Assembly: GCA_029204225.1 (NCBI GenBank)
Contig: CM055104.1
Coordinates: 25,373,285-25,437,284 of the forward strand
Length of the DNA stretch: 64,000 nt
Direction: 5' to 3'
From: Diphasiastrum complanatum
Lineage: Eukaryota; Streptophyta; Lycopodiopsida; Lycopodiales; Lycopodiaceae
The notes under the pieces were generated by a model. That model saw only the letters and a list, made by a program, of their open reading frames with translations, was not told the origin of the DNA and made no database searches. Shown here one piece after another: positions 11,198 through 20,979 of the stretch (position 1 is the stretch's first letter; each line of letters starts with the position of its first letter). Both the position numbers and the translations under genes were made by a program.

Positions 11198-12005
11198 TGT
11201 TGGAAGTAAATATGGTTTGTCAATGTTTGGCTAGATCTACTCACGATGTGGTGTAGTATAGAGAGGATCGTCCGCTTTCTAAGTTTTTTCCAAGCATTAG
11301 ATGGAGTGCGAAAATAAAACAATGATGAAGCACTAAGGCTTACCCAACTAGTGCTCGAAATAGAAATGAAATTAACTAAGATGACAAAATACAAAATCTT
11401 ACGCAAGGTGATTAAACTAAATCCTAGATTAGCACCCAAAGGGTAATAAAATGAGATTGCGGCTAATACTAAGCAAATAAGCAGTAATGAACATGCCACA
11501 ATAAAACTGATGAAAAAGAGACAAGAGAAGGCCCGAGCACCTTCCCTCAAGCTATGCACCTTTCCAAAGGGAACACAAATGAAATAGAATGATAATTCTT
11601 CAAAATAGAGAGCAAGATAGCTTAATCTCAAAAGTGTTGTTTACAATGCAAATACCTCTCCTTTTATGGCAAGGAGGGTCTTCCATAAGTGTCTACTAAC
11701 TTATGGGACTAATCTATTTCTAGCCTTTCTAGAACTTCTAACTTAGGATTTAGAACTTCAAATTTCTTAACTTAGGAAAACTTAAGATAAAATATTTCTA
11801 ATCTTAAGTTTCCTAAGTCTAAGTTCTAAATCTAAGTTTAAGCTATTTTATTATTATTTAAGCTTCTACTCATGGAATTACAAAACACATGCCATGGCTG
11901 AAGTTTATTGACAGATACTCATACATGGTCTTACAAAATGCATGCCAGGGATTTTCTTTCTTTCTTTTTTTATTTATTTTCTCTGTGTTAGCACAGTTGC
12001 TAACA
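11198..12005 (-). repeat. TR-GAG 5' LTR
   Basis: 808 bp, TG...CA, nearly identical to 6312-7127 but lacking an 18-base stretch near 11403. ACTTC (12006-12010) follows. Confidence 0.93.
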
Positions 12006-12275
12006 ACTTCATTTTCTCTTGAGATTATAAACTTGTCAACTTGAAACTTGAATTCCAATCCACTATCAAACAATTGTCCTACACTAATGAGATTTTTGGT
12101 TAGTCTAGGTACATAAAGTACATCATGCAAGCAAAAGGATTTTGATGATGATGCATGCAGTGGAATACTACCTATTCCTTCAATTCTACACTCTACATCA
12201 TTAGCAGTATAGATTGATCTTTTTGCACCTAGATATGGCATGAGACTTGTGAAAGAGTTTCTAAAAGAATGATAA
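12006..12275 (-). pseudogene. Copia-B protease region (continuation of the inverted pol block)
   Basis: The minus strand encodes the copia protease C-terminal half and linker: NSFTSLMPYLG, then RSIYTANDVECRIEGIGS, then LHDVLYVPRLTKNLISVGQ. This is directly upstream, in element order, of the GAG-pre-integrase part at 6311 and is separated from it only by the TR-GAG insertion. The catalytic DSGA box would lie to the right of 12275, where the sequence switches to plus-strand RNase H, so the protease active site is lost at the inversion breakpoint. Confidence 0.85.
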
Positions 12276-12525
12276 TATTTCAGCTCAGGCTCTTACAAAT
12301 AATCATGTGTTCCATGCAAGGAGCAAACACATCGAGGTAGCTCATCATTTTGTAAGAGAAAAAGTGATTGGAAGAGAGATCTTATTGGAGCATGTTGAAT
12401 CTTCAAATTGTGTTGCAGATCTTCTCACCAGGCCATTGCTCAAGAATGTTTGTATCAAGATGAGGTCTAACCCTGGCCTAATTTCAAAGTCTATGTTGGA
12501 TAGGAGCATATATTTTAAGGAGGAT
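12276..12525 (+). pseudogene. Copia-B RNase H C-terminus (opposite strand to its pol block)
   Basis: The plus strand reads DNISAQALTNNHVFHARS, then KHIEVAHHFVREKV and CVADLLTRPLL, the conserved end of copia RNase H and of the polyprotein. It continues exactly where the minus-strand RNase H at 3955 ends (LLLELKCYGDEDLPI in place of the usual segment before CDN-SAQ). The stop codon lies at the edge of the purine-rich AAGGAGGAT at 12517-12525, followed by the LTR. Confidence 0.9.
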
Positions 12526-13254
12526 TGTGAAGATTAGTAAAAAATATCTTCCTATCTCGAGTTTTGGGGCCATGACCATGTTATTTCCATTTGTAAACTA
12601 TGTTGTACATAAAGGTATGTGAATTGAGCACATAACCTTCTAGAATAGGTCGATTTTGAGTTAGGTAGATTCAAATTTGATGTCATGCAAAATTTTAGAT
12701 AGCATGCAATGTCATTCAGTGTGCATGCAAGCCACATGCAATCAGTGCATTCAACATGCAAAGTAGTTTTTATGATCTACATATGTCTAGGCAATTTTGA
12801 GAGTTGACATGTAGTACATGCAATATCCATGCATGCAGTTACACATGTGGATCCTTGGTAGTTATGTTAACCGAGTTAAGTGGACTTTCCATGCAACTCC
12901 ACTGTAGGAATTCGAGTCTCTTTGATTTAGGGAAGTTGTGGCATGTTTTGCCATATTGTGAATATTGAGATTTTGATATTTTGGACTCATTCTCTCTCTA
13001 CCTGAGCTGTAAAGCTTTGATTTTCTCTCTCTACCCAAGAGCAGTCTGTTTTTCTCATACTGAGCACTTAGAATTATTTCTGACATTCATTTCTTATAGT
13101 GAGAAGTTAGTTTTTTCCGTCAGATGTATGACCGTGTGCTCTTGCCATAGATTTTTCAAGTAATCTGTTCTTTGATCAATCTTGTGAGATCACAACACCT
13201 CAATAAGATCCTGTACAGTGTCTAGTGAAGTTCACATGTGCTAAAAACTTCACA
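12526..13254 (+). repeat. Probable Copia-B 3' LTR (729 bp)
   Basis: It starts TGTGAAG right after a polypurine-like AAGGAGGAT and ends CTTCACA, giving a 7-bp terminal inverted repeat. Gypsy-1 RNase H DNA resumes beyond it. It contains paired TTTTCTCTCTCTACCC/GAGAGC-type motifs (12985-13045) also found in the Copia-F3 LTR near 62200-62260, which supports an LTR identity. No matching 5' LTR was found in the window, so the boundaries are provisional. Confidence 0.65.
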
Positions 13255-13584
13255 CTGATCACTAGCAGTTGCATCCCCCATGATGTTGATTTCCTAATAG
13301 GTCATGTTGATATGTCTAGAAATAGGTTTTGGCTAGTTCTTGGCCCATCAGATGTTGTAGGTCTTGTAAGAGGCAAGGAGACATTTGATCTAGGAGAGTC
13401 AATAGATGTTCTACCCATCTGATGCCATACATAGACTCAGTCTTCATTAGTACCCATAATTCAGAAGCCGTATCAAAAAATTTAATGATAGATCTCTTGG
13501 GTTTGAAATTCTGAACGACGTCTTGGCTATACGATAAGTTGGCTAGTTCATCAGCTCTCACATTCTCACTACGTGGGATATGCA
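13255..13584 (-). pseudogene. Gypsy-1 second RNase H, C-terminal part
   Basis: The minus strand encodes HIPRSENVRADELANLS, the end of a type I RNase H domain of the kind found as an additional RNase H in some plant gypsy elements. The W before H-I-P lies on the far side of the Copia-A insertion (20021-20330). The frame runs on to a stop at 13316. Confidence 0.8.
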
Positions 13585-13589
13585 TCCAT
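13585..13589. repeat. Target-site duplication TCCAT (left) of Copia-A
   Basis: TCCAT at 13585-13589 and again at 20021-20025 directly flank the two LTRs. Confidence 0.95.
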
Positions 13590-14244
13590 TGTGAAAAATA
13601 CAGATCCTAAGTGGATCTAAACTCCAAGATCATTGGCTTGAATGCTTGCACTCCAAACTACATAAGCTAGGAATTGGCAACACATTCTATGCTACCTAGA
13701 ATGCAAAGAACTTGATCAAAAAGCATTTATCACAAATGGAAACTTCCATAAACATCAATTGCGGCCCAAAATAGCATTATACAGTCCATAATACATCAGC
13801 CTATCACTTTTGGAAAGCACCTAAGATCATACACAATAGCTTGAAGACAATACACACAACAATGCTCTCAATGGAGGAAGAAACAATGACAATGATCTAT
13901 TGATCTCAATGAAGCATACAAAAGGTTTCTCCAACCTGTTCTCCACGACTTCCCTACTATTTATGGATGAGGAAGATGACTCTCTCTCCTCTCTCTAGAA
14001 GGTACTTGACCCTAGATATTCCCTATATAGGAAAAATAGCTAAAAATGGCTTATATGACCAAAATACATCAAAATGGTCTCATTTTGAAGGGTATGAAGT
14101 TTGACACTTCATCATACTGAAAAAATACAGTAAATAAAAACATTGTGGCCTGGTTCACACGTGTGAAACTCCAGAACCAAAACTATTTACAATTTTAGCC
14201 AATTTAGTCCTCAAACTAGCTAGGAAATGTTGACAATTTTCACA
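13590..14244 (-). repeat. Copia-A 3' LTR
   Basis: 655 bp, TGTGAAAAAT...AATTTTCACA with a terminal inverted repeat. It carries the U3 palindrome, a TATA-like box (RC of 13958-13964) and a CT/GA-rich patch. Confidence 0.95.
14154..14167. promoter_or_regulatory. Perfect palindrome TTCACACGTGTGAA in Copia-A U3
   Basis: A 14-bp perfect palindrome with a CACGTG (G-box) core, upstream of the TATA-like box in the sense of the element. It is conserved in the related LTRs and is a candidate bHLH/bZIP binding site. Confidence 0.6.
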
Positions 14245-17200
14245 CTCCCTCTTCAACATTGGATGCTAGTTTCAACATAGTCTTTGAGCACATTCCAAGA
14301 TTAGATCTATGCATTAAATATAGGTCCTTTCCCAATGGTTTGGTGAAGATATCAGCCACACACTCCTTTGAAGAGACATGTTGAAGCTCCACCTCTTTGG
14401 CAATGACTTGATCTCTCACAAAATGGTGAGCAATCTCAATGTGCTTGCTCCTTGCATGAAAAACAGGATTGCTTGCCAAGCTTTGGGCTGAAAGGTTATC
14501 ACAAAGTATGATTGGAGTCTTCTCTAGTTCCAGCAAGTGAAGATCCAATAACATCCTCTTGATCCAAAGAATCTCCTTGGTGCATGTTGTTAATGCCTTG
14601 TACTCGGCTTCGGTGGAAGATAGAGAGATAGTTGGTTGCTTCTTTGATAGCCATGAGACCACTCCATCTCCAAGATAGATTGCAAAGGCACTTGTTGACT
14701 TCCTATCCATTTGATCACCTGCAAAATCTGAATCTGAAAATCCACAAAGGTTAGGTGTAGTACCTCCATACAAGATGCCAAAATCTCTAGATCCCGAGAT
14801 GTATCTAAGTACTCTCTTTCCTAGCTTCCAATGAGCCTCACTAGGATCTTGCATAAATTGACTTAGTTTACCAACCACAAAGCTTAGATCAGGTCTTGTG
14901 ATGGTTAACCATATAAGAGATCCTATTAGCTTTCTATAGAGAGTAATGTCCTTGAAGGATCTTTCATTACTTCTTGTAGTTAGCTTTACATTTGATTCCA
15001 TAGGAGTAGAAACAACTTTACAATCTTCCATATGAAACCTTTTTAGAATAGAGTTAACATACTTTTCTTGACATATGAATGTAGATTTAGAAGTTCTAAT
15101 AATCTCTATTCCTAAGATATAATGAAGTTTACCAAGATCTTGAATTTCAAACTCTCTTCTGAGTGCCATCTTGATTTCATCTATATCTAGATTGTTACCA
15201 CCACTTAAGATAATGTCATCAACATAGATCAAAAGTAAAGTGATATCATTTTCATTCAATCTAAAGTAGAGAGAATGATCATACTCACTCATAACAAAGT
15301 TTTGAGAAAGTAAGAAGGAATTGAGCTTAGCATACCAACTCCTTGGTGCTTGCTTTAGCCCATACAAACTCTTTTGGAGATAGCACACATGATTAGGCTC
15401 ATCATGTGAAACATAGCCCTCGGGTTGCTCCATGTAAATATCTTCTTCAAGATCACCATTCAAGAAGGCATTAGTAACATCCATTTGCCACATATCCCAA
15501 TCATAAAGAGTTGCAAGAGAGATTAGGATTCGAATAGTTACCATCTTTGCCACGGGTGCAAAGGTCTCATCATAGTCAATACCATATTCTTGAGCATACC
15601 CCTTTGCCACCAACCTTGCCTTGTACTTGTTGATTGATCCATCTTGATTTGTCTTGATCTTGAAGATCCACTTACAACCAATTGCCTTCTTGTCCTTTGG
15701 AAGCTTTACCAACCTCCATGTGTTGCTTTTGATGAGTGCTTGATGCTCATGATCCATGGCTTGGATCCATTCCTTCTTTTGAATTGCTTCACCTACACAA
15801 GTTGGTTCATCAAAAGAGGTAAGAAAAGCAAAGTTAGAGTTGTCCACCACTTGCTTTCCTTTTTCATCATAGGTTAGCCTTGATGGCTTAGCCCTTTGCC
15901 TTTGAGTCTTCCTTGAAGTTTGCTTTGGAGTGGCATCTCCATCTTCATCCAAGACATCTTGCACATCATGATGATTAGTAGGCACATCAACATCAACATC
16001 AACAACATTGGAAACATTCTCTTCATGAAAGATGACATCCCTACTTATGACAACTTTCTTTGTAGAAGGAATGTACACTTTGTAAGCCTTGCTTACTTCA
16101 CCATAGCCAACAAACACACCCTTCTTTGATGAAGGATCTCCTTTAGTTCTATCATCAAGTGTGATATTGACAAAACATGTACATCCAAAGATCCTACAAT
16201 GCTTGACACTCGGCCTTCTACCATAAAGAACCTCATGAGGAGTTTTACCATCCAAGGAAGCACTTGTCCATCTATTACATAGATAGTTAGCACATGCTAA
16301 AGCTTCCCCCCAAAAAGACTTAGCAAGATTAGCATGTAGTCTCATTGCCTTGGCACATTCACAAAGGGTTCTATTCTTCCTCTCGGCCACTCCATTCTGT
16401 TGTGGAGTCCTAGGACTAGACATCTCCCTCTTAATCCCATGTGCTATACAAAAGTCTTTGAACCTATTTGAGGTGTATTCCCCTCCATTATCAGATCTTA
16501 AGCATTTGATCTTTGTATTGAATTGGTTTTCCATTTCATTCTTGAACTTGACAAATGCAGCAAACACTTCATCCTTACTTTTAAGAAGATAGATCCAAGT
16601 ATACCTACTAAAGTCATCAATGAAAGTTGCATACATCTTTGCCCCACCATTGCTAGTTGTACTAGAAGAATGAATATCAGAATGCACAAGTTGAAAAGCT
16701 TCTTTAGATCTAGAAGTAGATCTAGAATAAGCAAGTCTATGAGATTTGGACAAGGCACAATGTTCACAAACACTATTGTTTGCAACAAGACTTTTAGGGA
16801 GACCAAGAACAAGCTCTTTCTTTGCCATTACCTCCAAAGATTTGAAGTTGGGATGGCCCAACCTCTTGTGCCAAACTTCTTGGTTTGTCAATTGCTCCCT
16901 AGCCATACATCCTTCATGATTAGAGATCACACATGCATCAAGCTTGAAAAGTTTACCATGCCTCCTACCTTGAGCAATCAAGGATCCACATTTACTTATC
17001 AAACATGCATCTCCAATGAACTCCACATCAAGTCCTTTGTCAATCATTTGACTTACACTAAGCAAATTCTTAGTGATTGAAGGAATGTACAAGACATTTT
17101 CAAGATTTGCTTTCCTATTTGTTGAAAGGGAAATAGGAATAGTGCCTATGCCTTTGATGTCACATTGACCATCATTTGCAGTGTAGATGATGTTACCTTC

Positions 17201-18193
17201 TCCCTCATAAGACAATAAGGATGTAAAGTATTCCTTATGTCTTGTCATGTGAGATGAGGCTTCACTATCAATCCACCAAGGATCATTATCATCTATGTTG
17301 GCTAACAAACTTGAAGTCATAACAAGTGATTCACATGTGTTATGTTCTTCCTCATCTATTGTAAGATTTCCTTGCCTCTCTCCTTGCTCTCTTTTCTTCT
17401 TATAACATTCATTTGCAAAATGACCTTTTATCCCACAATAAAAGCACTTGAACTTTGACTTATTGTTCTTAGTAGAAGAGGAAGAGGAAGAGTGATCATC
17501 ATGATCAAAGTTACCACCTTTGGACCATTTCCCTTTGCCTTTACCTTTGCCCTTGAATTTGCCTTTTGTGAAGAAAGCCTCTTCACCTCCACCTTGCAAG
17601 GATGCACCATCAAGCTTTGATTGCAACCTATGTTCTTCAGCCAATAAGATTTCTTGCAAGTCAACCACACTTGGCAAGACTCTTTGAATGGCAAAACTTT
17701 GCACAAGGTTAGCATGTTCATTTAGCAAACCATTCAACATAACTTGGACTATTTCACCATCTTTTATGTTCTCATCAATGCATGCTAAATCATCACTTAG
17801 GGACTTAACTCTCAAGATAAATGCATGAGCACTTTCACCCTCTCTTTGCCTACTAGAAAATATTTGTCTCCTTAGGGTCAATACCCTAGATGTGAACTTT
17901 GATTCAAAGAGCTTCTTTAAGGCATTCCATGCCTCACTTGCACTTTGACACTTTCCAACTTCCTTGAGAAGTTCATTTGTAACATTCATTTTAATGATAT
18001 GAAGAGCCCTTTTGGCCTTCTTATCAAACCTTTGTTGCTCTTGAAGTGTGAGAGGTCTCTCTTCAATTTCTGCAACTATGTCCATGAGTTCATTCAACTC
18101 AAGTAAGGACTCCATCCTCACTTTCCAAGTAGAGTAGTTTGATGAACTCAACCTTTCACTAGACTCTAGCATGATCCCACCATTGGAAGCCAT
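14240..18193 (-). CDS. Copia-A gag-pol polyprotein (1317 aa)
   Basis: A single frame of normal copia length. It encodes the particle protein and the enzymes for replication and integration. From the N-terminus it has a gag domain (SSNYSTWKVRMESLL, residues 18-33) and a CCHC knuckle CFYCGIKGHFANEC (250-263). The protease box DSEA lies at 309-312, followed by an HHCC zinc domain (LWH-type HKRLGH, then C-EHC). The integrase core has D506, D568 and E604 (D-x35-E). In RT the palm box is YVDD (990-993), and RNase H has DSDFAGD around D1156 and TEAEY. The conserved tail is VFHARSKHIE. The start MASNGGIMLE is supported by the matching MTSNGGIMLE start in the defective relatives. Transcription would be from the LTR at 19366-20020. 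The protease Gly to Glu change (codon GAA at 17261-17263, one G-to-A step from GGA) could block self-processing; everything else looks functional. Confidence 0.96.
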   Translation of the reverse strand: MASNGGIMLESSERLSSSNYSTWKVRMESLLELNELMDIVAEIEERPLTLQEQQRFDKKAKRALHIIKMNVTNELLKEVGKCQSASEAWNALKKLFESKFTSRVLTLRRQIFSSRQREGESAHAFILRVKSLSDDLACIDENIKDGEIVQVMLNGLLNEHANLVQSFAIQRVLPSVVDLQEILLAEEHRLQSKLDGASLQGGGEEAFFTKGKFKGKGKGKGKWSKGGNFDHDDHSSSSSSTKNNKSKFKCFYCGIKGHFANECYKKKREQGERQGNLTIDEEEHNTCESLVMTSSLLANIDDNDPWWIDSEASSHMTRHKEYFTSLLSYEGEGNIIYTANDGQCDIKGIGTIPISLSTNRKANLENVLYIPSITKNLLSVSQMIDKGLDVEFIGDACLISKCGSLIAQGRRHGKLFKLDACVISNHEGCMAREQLTNQEVWHKRLGHPNFKSLEVMAKKELVLGLPKSLVANNSVCEHCALSKSHRLAYSRSTSRSKEAFQLVHSDIHSSSTTSNGGAKMYATFIDDFSRYTWIYLLKSKDEVFAAFVKFKNEMENQFNTKIKCLRSDNGGEYTSNRFKDFCIAHGIKREMSSPRTPQQNGVAERKNRTLCECAKAMRLHANLAKSFWGEALACANYLCNRWTSASLDGKTPHEVLYGRRPSVKHCRIFGCTCFVNITLDDRTKGDPSSKKGVFVGYGEVSKAYKVYIPSTKKVVISRDVIFHEENVSNVVDVDVDVPTNHHDVQDVLDEDGDATPKQTSRKTQRQRAKPSRLTYDEKGKQVVDNSNFAFLTSFDEPTCVGEAIQKKEWIQAMDHEHQALIKSNTWRLVKLPKDKKAIGCKWIFKIKTNQDGSINKYKARLVAKGYAQEYGIDYDETFAPVAKMVTIRILISLATLYDWDMWQMDVTNAFLNGDLEEDIYMEQPEGYVSHDEPNHVCYLQKSLYGLKQAPRSWYAKLNSFLLSQNFVMSEYDHSLYFRLNENDITLLLIYVDDIILSGGNNLDIDEIKMALRREFEIQDLGKLHYILGIEIIRTSKSTFICQEKYVNSILKRFHMEDCKVVSTPMESNVKLTTRSNERSFKDITLYRKLIGSLIWLTITRPDLSFVVGKLSQFMQDPSEAHWKLGKRVLRYISGSRDFGILYGGTTPNLCGFSDSDFAGDQMDRKSTSAFAIYLGDGVVSWLSKKQPTISLSSTEAEYKALTTCTKEILWIKRMLLDLHLLELEKTPIILCDNLSAQSLASNPVFHARSKHIEIAHHFVRDQVIAKEVELQHVSSKECVADIFTKPLGKDLYLMHRSNLGMCSKTMLKLASNVEEGV
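14245..14257 (-). other. Copia-A polypurine tract
   Basis: The minus strand GTTGAAGAGGGAG lies directly before the LTR. It overlaps the last codons of the polyprotein, whose stop TGA lies inside the first five LTR bases (TGTGA). Confidence 0.85.
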
Positions 18194-19353
18194 GATTCTA
18201 ATGTTTCTTCAACTTTTAGGTTCTGTCCTAAAGCACTTAGCACTCACTTTTCTCTCAACAAATGATAGATAAAGAGATCTATGAAGATTTAGGACCCTAA
18301 AACACTTCTATCTTGAACCTAGATGGTTTCCAAGCATAGAAAGGAAGATTGAAACACATGCAACACTTTGCACACACTAAGAATGGATTACAAAATCAAA
18401 CCAACCTGAACACACTCTTGCTTAAGCTCTCAAACTTTCCAGCAAGTGACCAAATCAAGTTATGGTGTGAAGAGTTACTTGCATTCTTAGAAAATACCCA
18501 AAACTAGGATGCCAAGATTACCTAGTAATGAACAAACTTGATCAACATATGATCAACACACTAAGATATTGATTCAACCTGTAAAACCACATGTAAACCA
18601 CACTTCTAAAAGTTTATAAACTCCAGCAAGTGATAAATACAAGATTTAGAGGTGAATGAATGAGCACACTTAGTGAATCACAAGACTAGCTTCACTATCT
18701 TGTCAAATCTTGGTGTTTAGATGTAGATCTAAGATCACTTCACATGAGAATGTTCCTCAACCTGTTAAGAACCTGAAAACACACTTGCATAATGGTTAAC
18801 ACCTTCCAGCAAATGCTCCAATCAAATTACATAAGGAGAGTTACTTACATGCTCAACAAAGTACACCAAAATTTATGCCAAAATTGATGACAATCTTTAC
18901 AATATGCTCTTCACAATGGAGCTTACAATATGTTCACCCAAAAAAGGGGATCTTTCATCCAAATGGGAGCTTTGCTCAGCCTTTAGGAGAATTACAACTC
19001 ACTCAAAAGAGCATTTGTCATCCACTTAAGGAGAAGTTTCATCCACTTAAGGAGAGTGTTCATCCAAGAATGGAGATTGTCAACAATAGGATTGAAAAGA
19101 ACATTGTTAGTATTGAATATGCACAAGCCTCACAATCACAAATGATTAGGTGTTATGATCTGATCCAAAATAGTTTCTTTTCAGCCTCTGATCTTCAATA
19201 GACCTGAAATATGCTTTTGATCCACAAGTTCAACTCACAAAACAAAGGTTAGTAAGATTTGATCAACAAAGCAATGCAAAATCATGCTAGAACTTGATCA
19301 AACATCCAAATATCACCAAAAATGGAATACTTACTGTAAATAGAAGCCAACCA
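18194..19353 (-). repeat. Copia-A untranslated leader with three ~184-bp repeats
   Basis: A non-coding leader between PBS and gag. The string TTGCTGG (minus) recurs near 18440, 18624 and 18807, with similar flanks (AAGTAACTCT before, CAGGTT after). This gives a degenerate threefold repeat of about 184 bp. The leader is nearly identical to that of Copia-A-na (27084-28106, 31993-33015). An antisense frame of 108 codons (18875-19201) is a by-product of sequence identity, not a supported gene. Confidence 0.75.
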
Positions 19354-19365
19354 GCTCTGATACCA
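19354..19365 (-). other. Copia-A primer binding site
   Basis: TGGTATCAGAGC on the minus strand, immediately next to the LTR end; the standard plant copia PBS, complementary to initiator methionine tRNA. Confidence 0.92.
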
Positions 19366-20020
19366 TGTGAAAAATACAGATCCTAAGTGGATCTAAACTC
19401 CAAGATCATTGGCTTGAATGCTTGCACTCCAAACTACATAAGCTAGGAATTGGCAACACATTCTATGCTACCTAGAATGCAAAGAACTTGATCAAAAAGC
19501 ATTTATCACAAATGGAAACTTCCATAAACATCAAGTGCGGCCCAAAATAGCATTATACAGTCCATAATACATCAGCCTATCACTTTTGGAAAGCACCTAA
19601 GATCATACACAATAGCTTGAAGACAATACACACAACAATGCTCTCAATGGAGGAAGAAACAATGACAATGATCTATTGATCTCAATGAAGCATACAAAAG
19701 GTTTCTCCAACCTGTTCTCCACGACTTCCCTACTATTTATGGATGAGGAAGATGACTCTCTCTCCTCTCTCTAGAAGGTACTTGACCCTAGATATTCCCT
19801 ATATAGGAAAAATAGCTAAAAATGGCTTATATGACCAAAATACATCAAAATGGTCTCATTTTGAAGGGTATGAAGTTTGACACTTCATCATACTGAAAAA
19901 ATACAGTAAATAAAAACATTGTGGCCTGGTTCACACGTGTGAAACTCCAGAACCAAAACTATTTACAATTTTAGCCAATTTAGGCCTCAAACTAGCTAGG
20001 AAATGTTGACAATTTTCACA
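19366..20020 (-). repeat. Copia-A 5' LTR (promoter LTR)
   Basis: 655 bp, same length as the 3' LTR. It has the palindrome at 19930-19943 and a TATA-like ATAAATA (minus) near 19734-19740, followed by the likely transcription start region. Confidence 0.95.
19930..19943. promoter_or_regulatory. Perfect palindrome TTCACACGTGTGAA in Copia-A 5' LTR
   Basis: The same 14-bp G-box palindrome as at 14154-14167, here in the LTR that would drive the element. Confidence 0.6.
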
Positions 20021-20330
20021 TCCATTCCACTATGGTAGATTCCTGTGTCAGTTGATGTATGGCTAAAGCATAAGCCCTTAGTGTTTTGTCTTTTAGATGG
20101 TACCTATTGGTCATTCCATATATTAACAACTACGAATCCCCACACACTATGGCACATTTAAACTCTACAGCGTTGTTTGTAAAATGCATTCCCAAATATA
20201 CTCCCATACTGGCTATCTCTGTTCTTGTTAAATCTGTCAGGCTTATTCCTACTGCTCTTTCTTTTTTAGGATGCCTACACGTCCCCTCAACCGTTAGGGT
20301 GTATATGTCTAATTCAGATGTGATTTCCAT
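20021..20330 (-). pseudogene. Gypsy-1 second RNase H, N-terminal part
   Basis: The minus strand from ATG 20330 reads an RNase H type I fold: LDIYTLTVEGT (the usual D-G replaced by E-G), then MHFTNNAVEF and the GDS motif, then a broken helical part ending VEW. It joins across Copia-A to MHIPRSENV at 13584. Lying after the integrase C-terminus and preceded by its own ATG, it is an added RNase H rather than the one fused to RT. The Asp-to-Glu change suggests loss of activity. Confidence 0.75.
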
Positions 20331-20979
20331 TATTTACAAGAAATCCCCCCCCCCACCCTCCTTCCTTTTTTTTTTTCTAGTTGCTAGGGGTGGATCCTCT
20401 ATCGGGTAATAGATGTGGTTTATGCCATGTCAAGGATTCCCCCCAATCTAATCCCCCAAAGAAATTGGTGATCCGTGATCAGTATCTTCTGGGAACGTTG
20501 CGTCAAGGTGGTGAAAAATATAGATAGATTGTCCGATGGGGTGGAATGGCTATGGCAATGTCCTCTAGGACCCATTCATCTATGATATCTATGTGCATGA
20601 ACGGACTGTCGAGGTCATAATGTCAACGACAAGATGTATCGTATTCGTAAGTAACGAATATATGGCTGATCGTTTGGTGTTCTCATAAAAATGCTAAAAA
20701 TGCTGGATCCTCATTCCCATTTCATTCTCCCATTAGTCGTGATTCTATCCGCAAGTCTGATTCTTGGGGTTCCCATTCAAAACTTCGTACATAAGGATTA
20801 ATTGCTTGACCTAGCAGTTCAGTCAATTCAGGCCCTCTTTCTTGAATGACTCTGATGGATCCTGATTGTCCTTGTGCCATAGTCACATATTCTCAAATCC
20901 TCATTCTTTATTCTATTATAACTGGGTAGCTGAAACAAAAACAAAAGGCTATTATACATTGTATATGAGTGTTGAATTT
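20331..20979 (-). other. Gypsy-1 spacer between integrase and second RNase H
   Basis: No domain was recognised. It contains a strong purine tract on the minus strand (20347-20378, G-rich then A-rich) resembling an internal polypurine tract just before the second RNase H ORF. Confidence 0.45.

Larger units (their letters stand above)
6312..12005 (-). mobile_element. Complete gag-only LTR retrotransposon (TR-GAG type, non-autonomous)
   Basis: A 5694-bp element bounded by LTRs of 816 bp (6312-7127) and 808 bp (11198-12005), both running TG...CA, with a perfect 5-bp duplication ACTTC. The minus strand has a PBS (TTGGCGCCGTTGC) immediately inside the right LTR and a purine tract (AAGGAGGGGGATAA) immediately inside the left LTR. 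The 4070-bp interior encodes a gag-like protein with CCHC-like fingers and further unassigned frames, but no protease, RT, RNase H or integrase motif. This matches the described class of terminal-repeat retrotransposons with a gag domain. The PBS type and the gag resemble Ty3/gypsy rather than copia, although it landed in a copia element. It must have moved with enzymes supplied elsewhere. Confidence 0.9.
13590..20020 (-). mobile_element. Copia-A: young full-length Ty1/copia retrotransposon
   Basis: A 6431-bp element with two 655-bp LTRs, TSD TCCAT, a PBS matching the usual plant copia initiator-tRNA site (TGGTATCAGAGC) and a polypurine tract. It also has a 1.17-kb leader and one 1317-codon frame covering gag-PR-INT-RT-RH. 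By eye the LTRs differ at only two positions (in the segments near 13753/19536 and 14212/19984), so the insertion is recent. It interrupts the Gypsy-1 second RNase H between W and M-H-I-P. All hallmark residues are present except the protease active site, which reads DSEA instead of DSGA. It is the only element in the window able to encode a full reverse transcriptase, hence the likely relative of the helper for the related defective copies. Confidence 0.95.

Noticed and set aside
18875-19201. 108-codon frame occurring identically three times (also 27236-27562 and 32145-32471)
   Set aside because: It is antisense in the copia leader. Its identity follows from the nearly identical leader DNA in all three copies, so it is not evidence for a protein.
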